This document shows, one piece after another, positions 41,308 through 50,525 of a stretch of DNA of 64,000 nt; positions within the stretch are counted from its first letter, which is position 1; the number at the start of each line of letters is the position of its first letter. The stretch comes from Sulfomarinibacter sp963741385. Lineage in GTDB: Bacteria; Acidobacteriota; Thermoanaerobaculia; Thermoanaerobaculales; Sulfomarinibacteraceae. The DNA is taken from assembly GCA_963741385.1 (NCBI GenBank), contig CAVUHO010000014.1, positions 310,001-374,000 on the forward strand, in the 5' to 3' direction. Both the position numbers and the translations under genes were made by a program. The notes below the pieces were generated by a model. It worked only from the letters and a program-made list of their open reading frames with translations, was not told where the DNA came from and searched no databases.

Positions 41308-42091
41308 GGAGATGCAGCGGCTCCGCACGGAAGCCGGGCTGACCCTCGAGGACATCGCGGCCGAGACCAAGATCTCGAAGCAGATCCTGCTGGGCTTCGA
41401 AAACGGGGATTTCCGCTTTCTCCCGCAGAGGGTCTTCTGCCGGAACTTCGTGGCCCAGTACGCGAAAGTGGTCGGCGCCGATCCTCAGCCGCTCGCCGAC
41501 GCGTTCGAGGCGGCGTGGGACCGGTTCCTGCTGGCCTCGGGATCCCACCCGAGCCTGATTCTCGATGATCCCCCCCTCGTCCGCACCGTACGGTGGCGTT
41601 TCTGGGCGCCGGTGGCGGCATCGGCGGCGATTCTGATTGCCGCGGCGTTCGTCATCTGGAGAAGTTCGGGGGACGAGGGCCAGTATTCCGCCGTCCGTCG
41701 CCAGCGCCCCGCCTTGAGCGACGGCCGCGCCACCCAACCAGTCGTCAGCGAGCCTCGACTCCCCACGCCGTCGCCGGTGATCGCTCAGGAAAGCGTGCCG
41801 TCGGCGGCGGAGATGGTGTCGATCATCATTCGAGTGCGACCGGAGATGGAGTGCTGGATTCACTACCGGGATCACAACGGCGCGGCGGGTGGAAAGCTCT
41901 TGTCCGGCGGCACCGAGGAGAGGATCGAGCTGGCCGGGCCGGTCAAGCTGACGGTTGGGGATGCCGGCGCGGCAAGCCTCGAGGTCACGGGCCACACCTA
42001 CGACGATCTCGGCCGCCCTGGTCAGGTGGTCCACACCGAGGTCAGCTCGGAGGGGCTTGTGGTGCTCGGGCCGAGACCCCCTGATGGTTGA
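41270..42091 (+). CDS. RodZ-like protein with N-terminal HTH and one membrane span
   Basis: The 273-residue protein has an N-terminal xre-type helix-turn-helix of the RodZ class (L-R-T-E-A-G-L-T-L-E-D-I-A-A-E-T-K-I-S, residues about 17-35), then a single membrane helix (about 110-127) and a periplasmic domain of about 130 residues. RodZ links MreB to the cell wall machinery. The C-terminal DUF4115 resemblance is weak. ATG 41270 is preferred over GTG 41258, with GGTGAG upstream. It is flanked on both sides by the two helical-repeat paralogues. Confidence 0.78.
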   Translation: MEGTPKHPKIFGEEMQRLRTEAGLTLEDIAAETKISKQILLGFENGDFRFLPQRVFCRNFVAQYAKVVGADPQPLADAFEAAWDRFLLASGSHPSLILDDPPLVRTVRWRFWAPVAASAAILIAAAFVIWRSSGDEGQYSAVRRQRPALSDGRATQPVVSEPRLPTPSPVIAQESVPSAAEMVSIIIRVRPEMECWIHYRDHNGAAGGKLLSGGTEERIELAGPVKLTVGDAGAASLEVTGHTYDDLGRPGQVVHTEVSSEGLVVLGPRPPDG

Positions 42092-43166
42092 CACACAGCC
42101 TACCGCTGCAGCCGATCTGATCAGCGGGATCATTCGCGGAAAAGTACCGAGACAGGTGCGTCTCTTTGCCGCACAGGGTCTGCTTCCGGTCTCGCGCGAA
42201 GACCTTCTGAGTCTGCAGACCGTCCTGACCGCCGATCCCGACAGTGAGCTCGCGGAGGTGGCCGCCCAATCGTTGAAAAGCGAGGACGAAGAGACAATTC
42301 TCGCCTGGCTTCGTGCCAGCCCGCCGGATCCGATGGTCCTCGACCTGCTGATTCGGGTCCGCGACAGCGAGGCCGTGTGGTCAGCAGTCGCCGCACATGC
42401 AAACGTGTCGAACGAGACCCTCCGGGTGCTCGCCCGCCATGCGACGCCGATCGTGCAGGACATCATCATCACCAACCACGTGCGGCTCTTCAGCTGTCTC
42501 GAGATCCTCGACGACCTCCGTGCCAACCCCGAGGTCAACCAGGTCGTGCTGCGCAGGGTGCGCGAGTTCGAAGAGGAGTTCATTCAGAAAGCTCTCGCCG
42601 AAGAAGAAGAGGCTCTGCTGGTGTCCGGCAGGAGCATCGAGGAAGCGATTGAATCCCTGCGCGCCATCGGCGCTCACATCCCCAATGAAGACTCATTGCC
42701 GTACGTGCAATCCGACGAGGATCCATCGCTCGCAGACGCCGTCAAACGGGCGGGGGCCCACTCGGCTCATGGCCGGCTCCTGAGAATGAGCGTCCACCAG
42801 CGGATCATCTGTGCACTGCGGGGAACCCGTGAGGAAAGGGCGATTCTGATCAACAGCCGCAACCGGCTTGTCCAACGGTCGGTGCTCGCGAGCCCGAAGC
42901 TCTCCGACCTCGAGGTGGAGCGATTTGCGGCGTCGCGAAGCGTCGCCGAAGAGGTGATCAAGGCCATCGCCGACAACCGGCGATGGCTGCGGCTCTATCC
43001 GGTCATCGTCGCCCTCGCCATGAACCCGAAAACTCCCGTCTATACGGCCACCAGGATCATTCCGCAGCTCTCCCCGCGGGACAAAATGAGGGTTTCGCGT
43101 GACCGCAACATCAACCCCGTCACCCGCGAATTGGCACACCGCCTGATGAGCACGCGTCAGCGGTAA
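42084..43166 (+). CDS. Helical-repeat protein, paralogue of the gene at 40522
   Basis: At 360 residues this is a soluble helical protein with tandem HEAT-like units (A-L-R-G-T-R-E-E-R-A-I-L-I, V-L-A-S-P-K-L-S-D-L-E-V). An acidic stretch (A-E-E-E-E-A-L-L-V) lies near residue 175. The C-terminal N-P-K-T-P-V-Y, I-P-Q-L-S-P-R-D-K and N-P-V-T-R-E-L-A match the end of its paralogue. ATG 42084 overlaps the RodZ-like stop by eight bases. Unknown function; coupling suggests a complex with the RodZ-like protein. Confidence 0.62.
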   Translation: MVDTQPTAAADLISGIIRGKVPRQVRLFAAQGLLPVSREDLLSLQTVLTADPDSELAEVAAQSLKSEDEETILAWLRASPPDPMVLDLLIRVRDSEAVWSAVAAHANVSNETLRVLARHATPIVQDIIITNHVRLFSCLEILDDLRANPEVNQVVLRRVREFEEEFIQKALAEEEEALLVSGRSIEEAIESLRAIGAHIPNEDSLPYVQSDEDPSLADAVKRAGAHSAHGRLLRMSVHQRIICALRGTREERAILINSRNRLVQRSVLASPKLSDLEVERFAASRSVAEEVIKAIADNRRWLRLYPVIVALAMNPKTPVYTATRIIPQLSPRDKMRVSRDRNINPVTRELAHRLMSTRQR

Positions 43167-43382
43167 GCCGTATGGTGCGCAGATTCAACAAACGCAACGT
43201 GAGATCCGGGACCAGGCGATGACCGCGGTGCCGGATGGGTCCGGCACCCGCAGACAGAGCCGCGTCGCCGACTTGCTCGGGTTCCGCCTTCAGACGCAGG
43301 AGTTTCAGGGGCTGCCTTACCGCCGTTGCACCGGTTCAGGGGACGTGGTAGGTTCGAATGGTCATTGACGGAGTGATCGAGT
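43167..43382 (+). other. 216-base gap with a 9-bp hairpin
   Basis: GGTGCCGGA (43227-43235) pairs perfectly with TCCGGCACC (43240-43248) around TGGG; no T-run follows, so it may be a factor-dependent terminator or RNA structure. TTGACG near 43368 is too close to ATG 43383 to be its -35. I see no tRNA and no further gene. Confidence 0.5.
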
Positions 43383-44042
43383 ATGCGTCACAAGCTGACA
43401 CATTATGACACGCTGGGAATCGAACGCGATGCAACGGACCAGGAGGTCCGATCAGCGTTCCGCAGGCTCGCGCACCGCTACCACCCGGACAAATTTACCG
43501 GTGAAAAACGGCTGGTTGCAGAAGAGAGATTTCAGAGCATTACCGAAGCCTTCAACGTTCTCAGTCACCCGTCGAGCCGCGACAGGTACGACATCGAGAT
43601 TTCCAAGGGCACCGACACCAAGAAGATGGACCCGAAGGAAATCTCCCGTCGCCTTGCCGCCAAGGGCTCGCAGTGTATGCGCGACGGAAATGTCGCGGAG
43701 GCTCTGGAACATCTCAAGGGAGCCATCGACCACGATGATGAGAACTCCCGTGCCCACTACTTCTACGCGTTGGGGCTGGCCAAGGTGCCGAGCAAGGTGC
43801 GCGACGCCATGCGCCACATGGAACGCGCGGCGTCGCTCGAGCCGGCGAATGCGGCGATGAAGGCGGAGGCCGCCGCCCTGGCCCTGGCCGCGGGGATGAA
43901 GAGCCGGGCGGCGCGTCTGGCCGAGGAGGCTCTTGCTCTCGACCCGACCAGCGCCAAGGCAAGCGAGGTCCTGAGTCAGTCGGCAGGCAATGACAGCGAC
44001 AAAGAGGGCGGTCTGTTTCAACGATTCAGGCGCCGGAGTTGA
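43383..44042 (+). CDS. J-domain protein with TPR-like C terminus
   Basis: The first 68 residues are a DnaJ domain with the H-P-D motif (Y-H-P-D-K-F). From about residue 90 there are TPR-like helices (G-N-V-A-E-A-L-E-H-L, then A-L-A-A-G-M-K-S-R-A). It lacks the Gly-rich and zinc-finger regions of true DnaJ, so it is a class C co-chaperone that would direct DnaK to specific clients. The next gene, a PP2C phosphatase, starts six bases later, suggesting a shared transcript. Confidence 0.9.
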   Translation: MRHKLTHYDTLGIERDATDQEVRSAFRRLAHRYHPDKFTGEKRLVAEERFQSITEAFNVLSHPSSRDRYDIEISKGTDTKKMDPKEISRRLAAKGSQCMRDGNVAEALEHLKGAIDHDDENSRAHYFYALGLAKVPSKVRDAMRHMERAASLEPANAAMKAEAAALALAAGMKSRAARLAEEALALDPTSAKASEVLSQSAGNDSDKEGGLFQRFRRRS

Positions 44043-44048
44043 AATACG

Positions 44049-44858
44049 GTGAAGTTTGATTTGAGCAACCGAATTGAAATTGAGGCCTCCGGCCGGACCG
44101 ACGTCGGCATGAAGCGGCGGATCAACGAAGACGTGTTCGTGCTCGATCCTCAACACGGTGTGTTTGTTGTTGCCGACGGCATGGGGGGACATGCGGCAGG
44201 CGAGGTGGCCTCACGGGTCGCCACCGAGGAGATTTTGCGAACCCTCTCGACCGCCGTCAGTGAAACCGACGAAACCTGGCCAGAACACTGGGACCCGTCG
44301 CACAGCGCGCCCGCCAACGCCGTCATTGACGCAGTGGTGGCTGGACACCACCGGGTCACCCAGGAAATGCGTGACGACGCCGACCTCAAGGGCATGGGAA
44401 CCACAGTTGTCGTCGCGGTCCATCAGCGTATCGACGACAAACTCGTGATTTGTCACGTCGGCGACAGCCGCGCCTATCGGCTGCGCGGGGGAAAGTTGAC
44501 GCTGCTGACCGATGACCATTCGTGGGTCCACGAACAGGTGACAGCTGGTTTTCTGACCGAGGAAGCGGCGCGCAACCATCCTCTGAAGAACGTGGTCACT
44601 CAGGCGCTCGGCGGCACCAGCGAGCCCAGGGTCGACGTCCTCGAAGCGGATCTTCTGGACGGCGATCTCTACCTCTTGTGCTCCGACGGACTCAACTCGA
44701 TGCTTACCGACGACGAGATCGCTGGACTCCTCGAGGCCCACGGATCGCTCGACGATTCCTGCGAGCGGTTGATCAATGCAGCCAATCAGCGCGGTGGAAA
44801 CGACAACATCAGCGTCGTGCTGCTGAGGTCGTGCCGTACCGAGACTCCGGGTTCGTGA
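44049..44858 (+). CDS. PP2C-family Ser/Thr protein phosphatase
   Basis: The 269-residue protein matches the bacterial Stp/PrpC type. Metal-binding motifs are R-x-x-N-E-D near residue 27, D-G-M-G-G-H, G-D-S-R-A-Y, C-S-D-G-L and D-N-I-S-V-V. It dephosphorylates Ser/Thr, usually opposing a Hanks-type kinase; no kinase is seen here. GTG 44049 is six bases after the J-domain gene. Confidence 0.92.
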   Translation: MKFDLSNRIEIEASGRTDVGMKRRINEDVFVLDPQHGVFVVADGMGGHAAGEVASRVATEEILRTLSTAVSETDETWPEHWDPSHSAPANAVIDAVVAGHHRVTQEMRDDADLKGMGTTVVVAVHQRIDDKLVICHVGDSRAYRLRGGKLTLLTDDHSWVHEQVTAGFLTEEAARNHPLKNVVTQALGGTSEPRVDVLEADLLDGDLYLLCSDGLNSMLTDDEIAGLLEAHGSLDDSCERLINAANQRGGNDNISVVLLRSCRTETPGS

Positions 44859-45024
44859 GTCGCTGAGCGGTCCCGGATCGGCCGGTTCTCCTGAGAATCA
44901 AGATTGCCATCCGAACCCGCAGGCCGTCCGCCAGGATCACCGGTTCGGGCAGCCGCCACCCCCCGACAAGCGCCGGCTGGAATGACGGTCGGTCCGCAGT
45001 AGTTGAGAACCACAGGAGTCCACG

Positions 45025-46704
45025 ATGAACGATTTCGCACTTGAATCCAGTCCGGACTTTGCCGGCGTCCACGGGCAACTGGTGTTGCTGATTCTCGACG
45101 GCGTCGGACTCTACAGGGGCCGGGCCGAGGGCTACGGCGGGAATGCGGTTGATCTGGCCTCGACCCCCAATCTCGACCGCCTTTCTACCGAGGCGCAGGT
45201 CTTCCTGAAACTCAAGGCGCACGGAACCGCTGTCGGGCTGCCGAGCGACGACGACATGGGGAACTCCGAAGTCGGCCACAACGCGATGGGGGCGGGACGC
45301 ATCTTTGTCCAGGGCGCCCAACTCGTCAATCGAGCCATCGCCGATGGCTCGATGTTCCGCGGGAGGGCGTGGCGCGACCTTGTCGCACCGGTCGTGGAAC
45401 GGGGATCAACCTTCCACCTCATCGGTCTGCTGTCCGACGGATATGTTCACAGCCACATCGACCATCTCCTGTCCATGATCCGGCAATTGGTGAAGGAAGG
45501 GGTCCGCAGGATTCGGGTCCACGCCCTCGCCGACGGACGCGATGTGGATCCGGTGTCCTTTGACACCTACCTCGATCGGCTCGAACCGGTCCTCGCCGCG
45601 GCCCGCGCCGCCGGGGCCGACGCCGCGGTGGCGTCCGGCGGCGGCCGCATGCAGATCACCATGGATCGCTACGAAGCGGACTGGGAGATGGTGCGGCGCG
45701 GTTGGTTGACTCATGTCGAGGGCCGGGGCAGGACCTTCACGGATGTTGACGAAGCCGTTCGCGTCCTCCGCGCCGAGAATCCAGGGATTCTCGACCAGGA
45801 CCTGCCGCCGTTCGTGATTGTCGATGGGGAGGGGATGCCTCTTGGGCCGATTCGGGACGGTGATTCAGTCGTGTTCTTCAACTACCGCGGCGATCGGGCG
45901 ATCGAGATTTCCCGCGCGTTTACCGATCCCGACTTCACGAAATTCGACCGTGGCCGACTTCCCGACATCCTGTATGCGGGGATGATGCAGTACGACGGCG
46001 ACCTCGGAATTCCGAAGCGCTTTCTGGTCAGCCCGCCCGCGATATCGCATACCGTTTCCGAGTACCTCGTCCACAACGGCGTCAGCCAGCTCGCGACCGC
46101 GGAAACCCAGAAATTCGGCCACGTGACGTACTTCTGGAACGGCAACAACTCCGGGAAGTTCGATGAGTCCTTGGAAGATTGGGTCGAGATACCGAGCGGC
46201 CACCAGCCTTTCGACCAACAACCGCAGATGAAGGCTCGTGAGGTCTGTGATGTCGTGATCGGGGACCTGAGGACCAACGGCCACCGGTTTCTCAGGGCAA
46301 ACTTCGCCAACGGCGACATGGTCGGCCACACCGGGTCATTGCCGGCGGCGGTGACTGCGGTCGAGGTCGTCGATGAGTGTGTCGGAAAGATCCTGGAAGT
46401 GGTGCGTGAGGCTGGAGCGACCCTCCTTGTCACCGCCGACCACGGAAATTCAGACATGATGTGGGAAGTCGACAGAACCACGGGCGAAGTCAAACGCGAC
46501 GGTCACGGCCGACCGATGGTCAAGACCAGTCACACCCTGTCGCCGGTGCCCTTCTGGCTGATCGGCGCCGGAATCGACGGTCTCATCGCCAATCCTGCGG
46601 TCGCCGATCCGGGGCTCGGAAACATCGCGGCCACCATCCTTTTTCTCCTCGGGTTTGAATTTCCAGCGGATTACCTGCCGTCGCTGGTGGCGCCCGTGAA
46701 GTAG
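45025..46704 (+). CDS. gpmI: 2,3-bisphosphoglycerate-independent phosphoglycerate mutase
   Basis: This 559-residue alkaline-phosphatase-superfamily enzyme interconverts 3- and 2-phosphoglycerate. Motifs: L-I-L-D-G-V-G near the N terminus, catalytic Ser in M-G-N-S-E-V-G-H, D-G-R-D-V, and metal-site T-A-D-H-G-N-S-D and H-T. The start ATG has AGGAG upstream. It is somewhat longer than the 510-residue norm, with an N-terminal extension of about 15 residues. The 166-base gap before it holds no evident gene. Confidence 0.95.
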   Translation: MNDFALESSPDFAGVHGQLVLLILDGVGLYRGRAEGYGGNAVDLASTPNLDRLSTEAQVFLKLKAHGTAVGLPSDDDMGNSEVGHNAMGAGRIFVQGAQLVNRAIADGSMFRGRAWRDLVAPVVERGSTFHLIGLLSDGYVHSHIDHLLSMIRQLVKEGVRRIRVHALADGRDVDPVSFDTYLDRLEPVLAAARAAGADAAVASGGGRMQITMDRYEADWEMVRRGWLTHVEGRGRTFTDVDEAVRVLRAENPGILDQDLPPFVIVDGEGMPLGPIRDGDSVVFFNYRGDRAIEISRAFTDPDFTKFDRGRLPDILYAGMMQYDGDLGIPKRFLVSPPAISHTVSEYLVHNGVSQLATAETQKFGHVTYFWNGNNSGKFDESLEDWVEIPSGHQPFDQQPQMKAREVCDVVIGDLRTNGHRFLRANFANGDMVGHTGSLPAAVTAVEVVDECVGKILEVVREAGATLLVTADHGNSDMMWEVDRTTGEVKRDGHGRPMVKTSHTLSPVPFWLIGAGIDGLIANPAVADPGLGNIAATILFLLGFEFPADYLPSLVAPVK

Positions 46705-46736
46705 ATTTCAGCTCCATTCCGGGTTACAGTCGCGCA

Positions 46737-47693
46737 ATGGCATCACCGACGCCCCCGTTCCTCGAACCCATCGAAGCGGTCCGCTCCCGAATTCAGGAGA
46801 TGGAGTCCGCCGGGACCTCCAGTCCTGTCACGGAGGCCGACCTGACTGCCGCCAGGAAAGAGCTCGCGGCGGTGACCATGCGGGTCTTTTCCGAATTGAC
46901 GCCCTGGCAGCAGTGCCAGCTCGCGCGTCACCCGGACCGCCCGCATATCATGGCCTACGCCCACAGCATCTTCACCGAATTCATCGAGCTTCACGGCGAC
47001 CGCAGGTTTGCAGACGACCCGGCGATCGTGGCCGGTCTCGCTCGTTTCGAGGGCGAACCCGTGGTCGTGGTGGGGCATCAGAAGGGGAGGGACACGGCCG
47101 AAAAGCTGCGGCGGAACTTCGGCATGCCCCGACCCGAGGGCTACCGCAAGGCGATCCGGATCATGAGCCTCGCAGCCCGTTTCCGGCGGCCGATCATCTC
47201 CTTTGTCGACACGCCGGGGGCCTATCCCGGGATCGACGCTGAAGAACGCGGGCAGGCCGAAGCCATCGCCAACAACCTGATCGAGATGGCCGCCCTTCCC
47301 GTGCCCATCATCGTGGTCGTCACCGGCGAGGGCGGATCGGGCGGCGCCCTGGCCCTCGGCATCGGTGACCGGGTCTTGATGCTCGAGCACGCCATCTACT
47401 CGGTGATCTCCCCCGAGGGGTGTGCGGCGATTTTGTGGAAAGACCAGGCGCGGGCCGCGGACGCGGCCACCGCATTGCGCCTCACCGCCAGAGATCTCAA
47501 ATCTCTCAACGTCATCGACGAGATCGTTGTGGAGCCGACCGGCGGAGCGCACATGGATTCGACGTTGATGGCGGCGACCATTACCACGGCGATCCGAAAA
47601 CACCTCAAGGCGGTGCGAAAGCTCAGGCCGGAGGCCCTGGTGGCCCGGCGCCTCAAGAAGTTCCAGGCGATGGGCATCTTCAGCGACCGCTGA
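46737..47693 (+). CDS. accA: Acetyl-CoA carboxylase carboxyltransferase subunit alpha
   Basis: The 318-residue protein is the alpha half of the carboxyltransferase that makes malonyl-CoA. It has the family order: F-L-E-P-I-E, H-P-x-R-P, F-x-E-L-H-G-D-R-R, G-H-Q-K-G-R-D-T, N-F-G-M-P-R-P-E-G-Y-R-K, then D-T-P-G-A-Y-P-G and G-E-G-G-S-G-G-A-L. The beta subunit accD and biotin subunits accB and accC are not in the window. ATG 46737 gives the usual length. Confidence 0.96.
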   Translation: MASPTPPFLEPIEAVRSRIQEMESAGTSSPVTEADLTAARKELAAVTMRVFSELTPWQQCQLARHPDRPHIMAYAHSIFTEFIELHGDRRFADDPAIVAGLARFEGEPVVVVGHQKGRDTAEKLRRNFGMPRPEGYRKAIRIMSLAARFRRPIISFVDTPGAYPGIDAEERGQAEAIANNLIEMAALPVPIIVVVTGEGGSGGALALGIGDRVLMLEHAIYSVISPEGCAAILWKDQARAADAATALRLTARDLKSLNVIDEIVVEPTGGAHMDSTLMAATITTAIRKHLKAVRKLRPEALVARRLKKFQAMGIFSDR

Positions 47694-47760
47694 ACAACGC
47701 GCCGATGTACGAGTCACACTCTCGCCCGGCTGCCAGTGGGTTGTCGATCGGGGGCACTCC

Positions 47761-49710
47761 ATGAGCGTCGCCTCCCGCCGCTGGATTCGCCGGCTTACCG
47801 CGCTGGCCATCGTAGCCCTGCTGCTGCTTCTGGGAGGGCTGGCCGCGCAGCGACTCCGCAAGTTCAAGACGCCGGTCCCCTCGGTGAACGACGATGGCGT
47901 GGTTCGTGGCGACGGGGATCGCGCGGTCGGCGTCTACACCGGATTCGAGTTTATCGAGCGTGTGGCAGGAAAAAAGATCTTCGAGCTGCTTTCGAAGCGG
48001 ACCCTCGGACTGTCGTCCGGCTGGCACGAAATCGAAGGAGTTCGGCTGCAGTTTTTCCGCGAAGGCGACAGCGGTCCGGTACTGACCTGCGATAGCGCAC
48101 GCTTCAATATTCAGACCCGGGACGCGGAGCTCGTCGGCAGCATCCGGATCGAGTTTCCGGGCGGGGCGAGCCTGACCACGGACGCGGGTAACTTCGAGGC
48201 GAGTTCTCGCCGCTTCACGGCCAACGGCGAAGTGCTGTTCGTGTCGGGAGCGACGTTCGGGCGCGCCAACTCGGCGGCTTACGATCTCGAACGTGACGAG
48301 ATCGTGCTCGCCAACGGCGTCACCCTGCGCACTGCGACCGGCGCCACACTTTCCTCGCCCTCGGCCGTCTACCAGAGAACGGCCGGCGTGATTGTCTTCC
48401 CGGTGGGGGGGCGGTTGACGATGGGGCAATCCGTGCTCGATGCGAACCACATGCGGGTGGATCTCGAGAAGGATGATGGTCCGCCGCAACGGATCGAGCT
48501 CGACGGGGGAGTGACCGCTCTGACGACCGCGCCGAACGGCGACGGCCTCGTCATCGCGCAGGCGGAGAAGATCGTCGGCACTCTCGACTCCCGGGGTCGA
48601 TGGCAGGTTGACGCCACCACATCCGGACCGTGGATTGACGTCAGATTCGTTGGCGGGGAGGGTTACTTCGAACGTAACCTCAAGACCTGGGTCCTCCGCG
48701 GGGTGATTGGCGACGAGGGGCTGATCAATCTGCGCGCGGAAAACGGAGTGTGTCTCTCCGAGGTGCCGGTCGACGGTCCGGTGCGATCGGGCACATCCGA
48801 TTCCGCCCGCGTCTGGTTCTCGGAGGGGCAGGCAACCGACGTCGAGATGCTGAAAAACGTCGTGATTCAGGGCGAGGGCGTCGAGGGACGCGGGTATCGG
48901 GCCCGCTTGTCCCCGCGGGCCGGCCTGATGATGCTCCAGGGGGATCCGGCTGGCCCCGAACGGGTCCTTCTGATCTCCGAACGGGGGCGACTGAGTTGCG
49001 ATCAGGCGCAGCTCTATAACCACGAGGGCCGATCCGAGGCGCGCGGCAACGTTCAGGGCCAGATTCTCGGCGTGTCGCTGATCGGCAAACAGGCGGCGGA
49101 CGCGTCTCAACCCACCCACTTCGCGGCCGAGATACTCGATATGACCGAGGAGGGGGGCATCTACCATCTGCGCGACAACACCAGGTTGTGGCAGGGCCAA
49201 CGGCTGCTGCTGGCGGACGACGTGGTGTTCAAACACGACGCCGCCACGGTGCGGGCGACCGGGCACGTACGGACGACCGTCCCGGCGTCGCAGATGAACC
49301 TCGAGAGTGACGACGGTGCGGACGTTATGGTCGTGGCGAGATCGCTAGAATTCGACGACAACGAAGGCATCGCCGTTTACCGCGGGAACGTCCACTACTC
49401 GGATCCGGGCCACACCCTCGCGGCGGCGGAGTTGAGTGTGTTCTTCGATGACAACAACGAGGTCACGGCGGTGGAGGCGGTCGGATCGGTCGAACTCGTG
49501 ATACTGGAGAGCGGCCGCCGCATGACGGGACAGTTCGCCCGTCGCGAGGTCCGCAGCCAGCTGGTCACCATCACCGGTTCGCCCGTACGGTTGACGGACC
49601 CGGGAGGAAATGAGGTCTCCGGGTCGTCGTTGACCTGGAATCAGGCCGATGGTACGGTCTCGGTCGCCGGAGGCACCGAGACGATCTACTACCCGGAGGA
49701 GAAGCCCTGA
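47761..49710 (+). CDS. LptC/LptA (OstA-like) fusion protein for LPS export
   Basis: The 649-residue protein starts with a basic segment and one membrane helix (about 12-27), followed by an LptC-like domain (about 60-200). The remainder is repeated beta-strand units of OstA/LptA type (A-N-G-E-V-L-F, A-R-G-N-V-Q-G, Y-R-G-N-V-H-Y), ending near E-T-I-Y-Y-P-E-E. This would make an inner-membrane anchor and periplasmic bridge in one chain. lptB follows with a four-base overlap, as in the lptC-lptA-lptB order of E. coli. It is larger than LptC and LptA combined (about 376 residues). Confidence 0.82.
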   Translation: MSVASRRWIRRLTALAIVALLLLLGGLAAQRLRKFKTPVPSVNDDGVVRGDGDRAVGVYTGFEFIERVAGKKIFELLSKRTLGLSSGWHEIEGVRLQFFREGDSGPVLTCDSARFNIQTRDAELVGSIRIEFPGGASLTTDAGNFEASSRRFTANGEVLFVSGATFGRANSAAYDLERDEIVLANGVTLRTATGATLSSPSAVYQRTAGVIVFPVGGRLTMGQSVLDANHMRVDLEKDDGPPQRIELDGGVTALTTAPNGDGLVIAQAEKIVGTLDSRGRWQVDATTSGPWIDVRFVGGEGYFERNLKTWVLRGVIGDEGLINLRAENGVCLSEVPVDGPVRSGTSDSARVWFSEGQATDVEMLKNVVIQGEGVEGRGYRARLSPRAGLMMLQGDPAGPERVLLISERGRLSCDQAQLYNHEGRSEARGNVQGQILGVSLIGKQAADASQPTHFAAEILDMTEEGGIYHLRDNTRLWQGQRLLLADDVVFKHDAATVRATGHVRTTVPASQMNLESDDGADVMVVARSLEFDDNEGIAVYRGNVHYSDPGHTLAAAELSVFFDDNNEVTAVEAVGSVELVILESGRRMTGQFARREVRSQLVTITGSPVRLTDPGGNEVSGSSLTWNQADGTVSVAGGTETIYYPEEKP

Positions 49711-50441
49711 GCCCCAAAGCCCTCGATCTGGCTGCGCACGGCCTGCGCAAGGCCTACCGCGGAAGATGGGTGGTGGATGACATCACCCTCGATATCGCGC
49801 CCGGTGAGATCGTCGGTCTCCTGGGACCGAACGGCGCAGGCAAGACCACGACGTTCTACATGATGGTGGGGTTGGTGCAACCCAACGAGGGCAAGGTCAT
49901 TCTCGGTGATCGCGACATCACGCTGGAGCCCATGTACCGTCGCGCCCGCATGGGCGTCGCCTACCTGGCACAGGAACCGAGTTCGTTTCGGCGCCTCTCG
50001 GTCGAGGACAACATCTGGGTGATCCTGGAGGCCCTCGGCGTCGACGCCAGAGACGCCCACCGTAGAATCGACGGTTTGCTCGAGGACTTCGGGCTCGCGG
50101 CCCTCAGGCACCAGCGGGCGGAAACGCTCTCGGGCGGCGAGCGCCGCCGGCTCGAGGTCGCGAGGGCACTCGCCACCAAACCGACCTTCATCCTTCTCGA
50201 TGAACCGTTCGCCGGCATCGACCCGTTGGCGGTGCTTGATCTCCAACGCATCATCCGGCGCCTTAAATCTCTGGGAATAGGTGTTTTAATTACCGACCAC
50301 AACGTCCGAGAAACATTGAAGATCACCGACCGCGCCTATATAATCAAAGACGGCAAGATTTTTGCTACGGGTGACCCCGTTGATCTGTCAGAAAACCGGG
50401 ACGTTCGTCGAATCTACCTCGGTGAGGAATTCAGGCTTTGA
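49707..50441 (+). CDS. lptB: LPS export ABC transporter ATPase LptB, with CTG start
   Basis: The 244-residue ATPase drives LPS extraction with LptF and LptG. It has Walker A G-P-N-G-A-G-K-T-T, the signature L-S-G-G-E-R-R-R, Walker B F-I-L-L-D-E-P and the T-D-H-N-V-R-E-T switch typical of LptB. The frame from CTG 49707 supplies the N-terminal strand (L-R-K-A-Y-R-G-R-W-V-V-D-D) that ABC domains need. GGAGGAG lies five bases before CTG, which overlaps the upstream stop. No ATG, GTG or TTG lies between; the first GTG is 20 codons later and would cut off this strand. Confidence 0.93.
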   Translation: MSPKALDLAAHGLRKAYRGRWVVDDITLDIAPGEIVGLLGPNGAGKTTTFYMMVGLVQPNEGKVILGDRDITLEPMYRRARMGVAYLAQEPSSFRRLSVEDNIWVILEALGVDARDAHRRIDGLLEDFGLAALRHQRAETLSGGERRRLEVARALATKPTFILLDEPFAGIDPLAVLDLQRIIRRLKSLGIGVLITDHNVRETLKITDRAYIIKDGKIFATGDPVDLSENRDVRRIYLGEEFRL

Positions 50442-50525
50442 CCCACCGCGAGGCTGGCGGGTTGCGCAACGACCTGCCCCCGAGAAGCGAATCGACGCCG
50501 CCTGGCGATGAGGATTTGTCACTCC

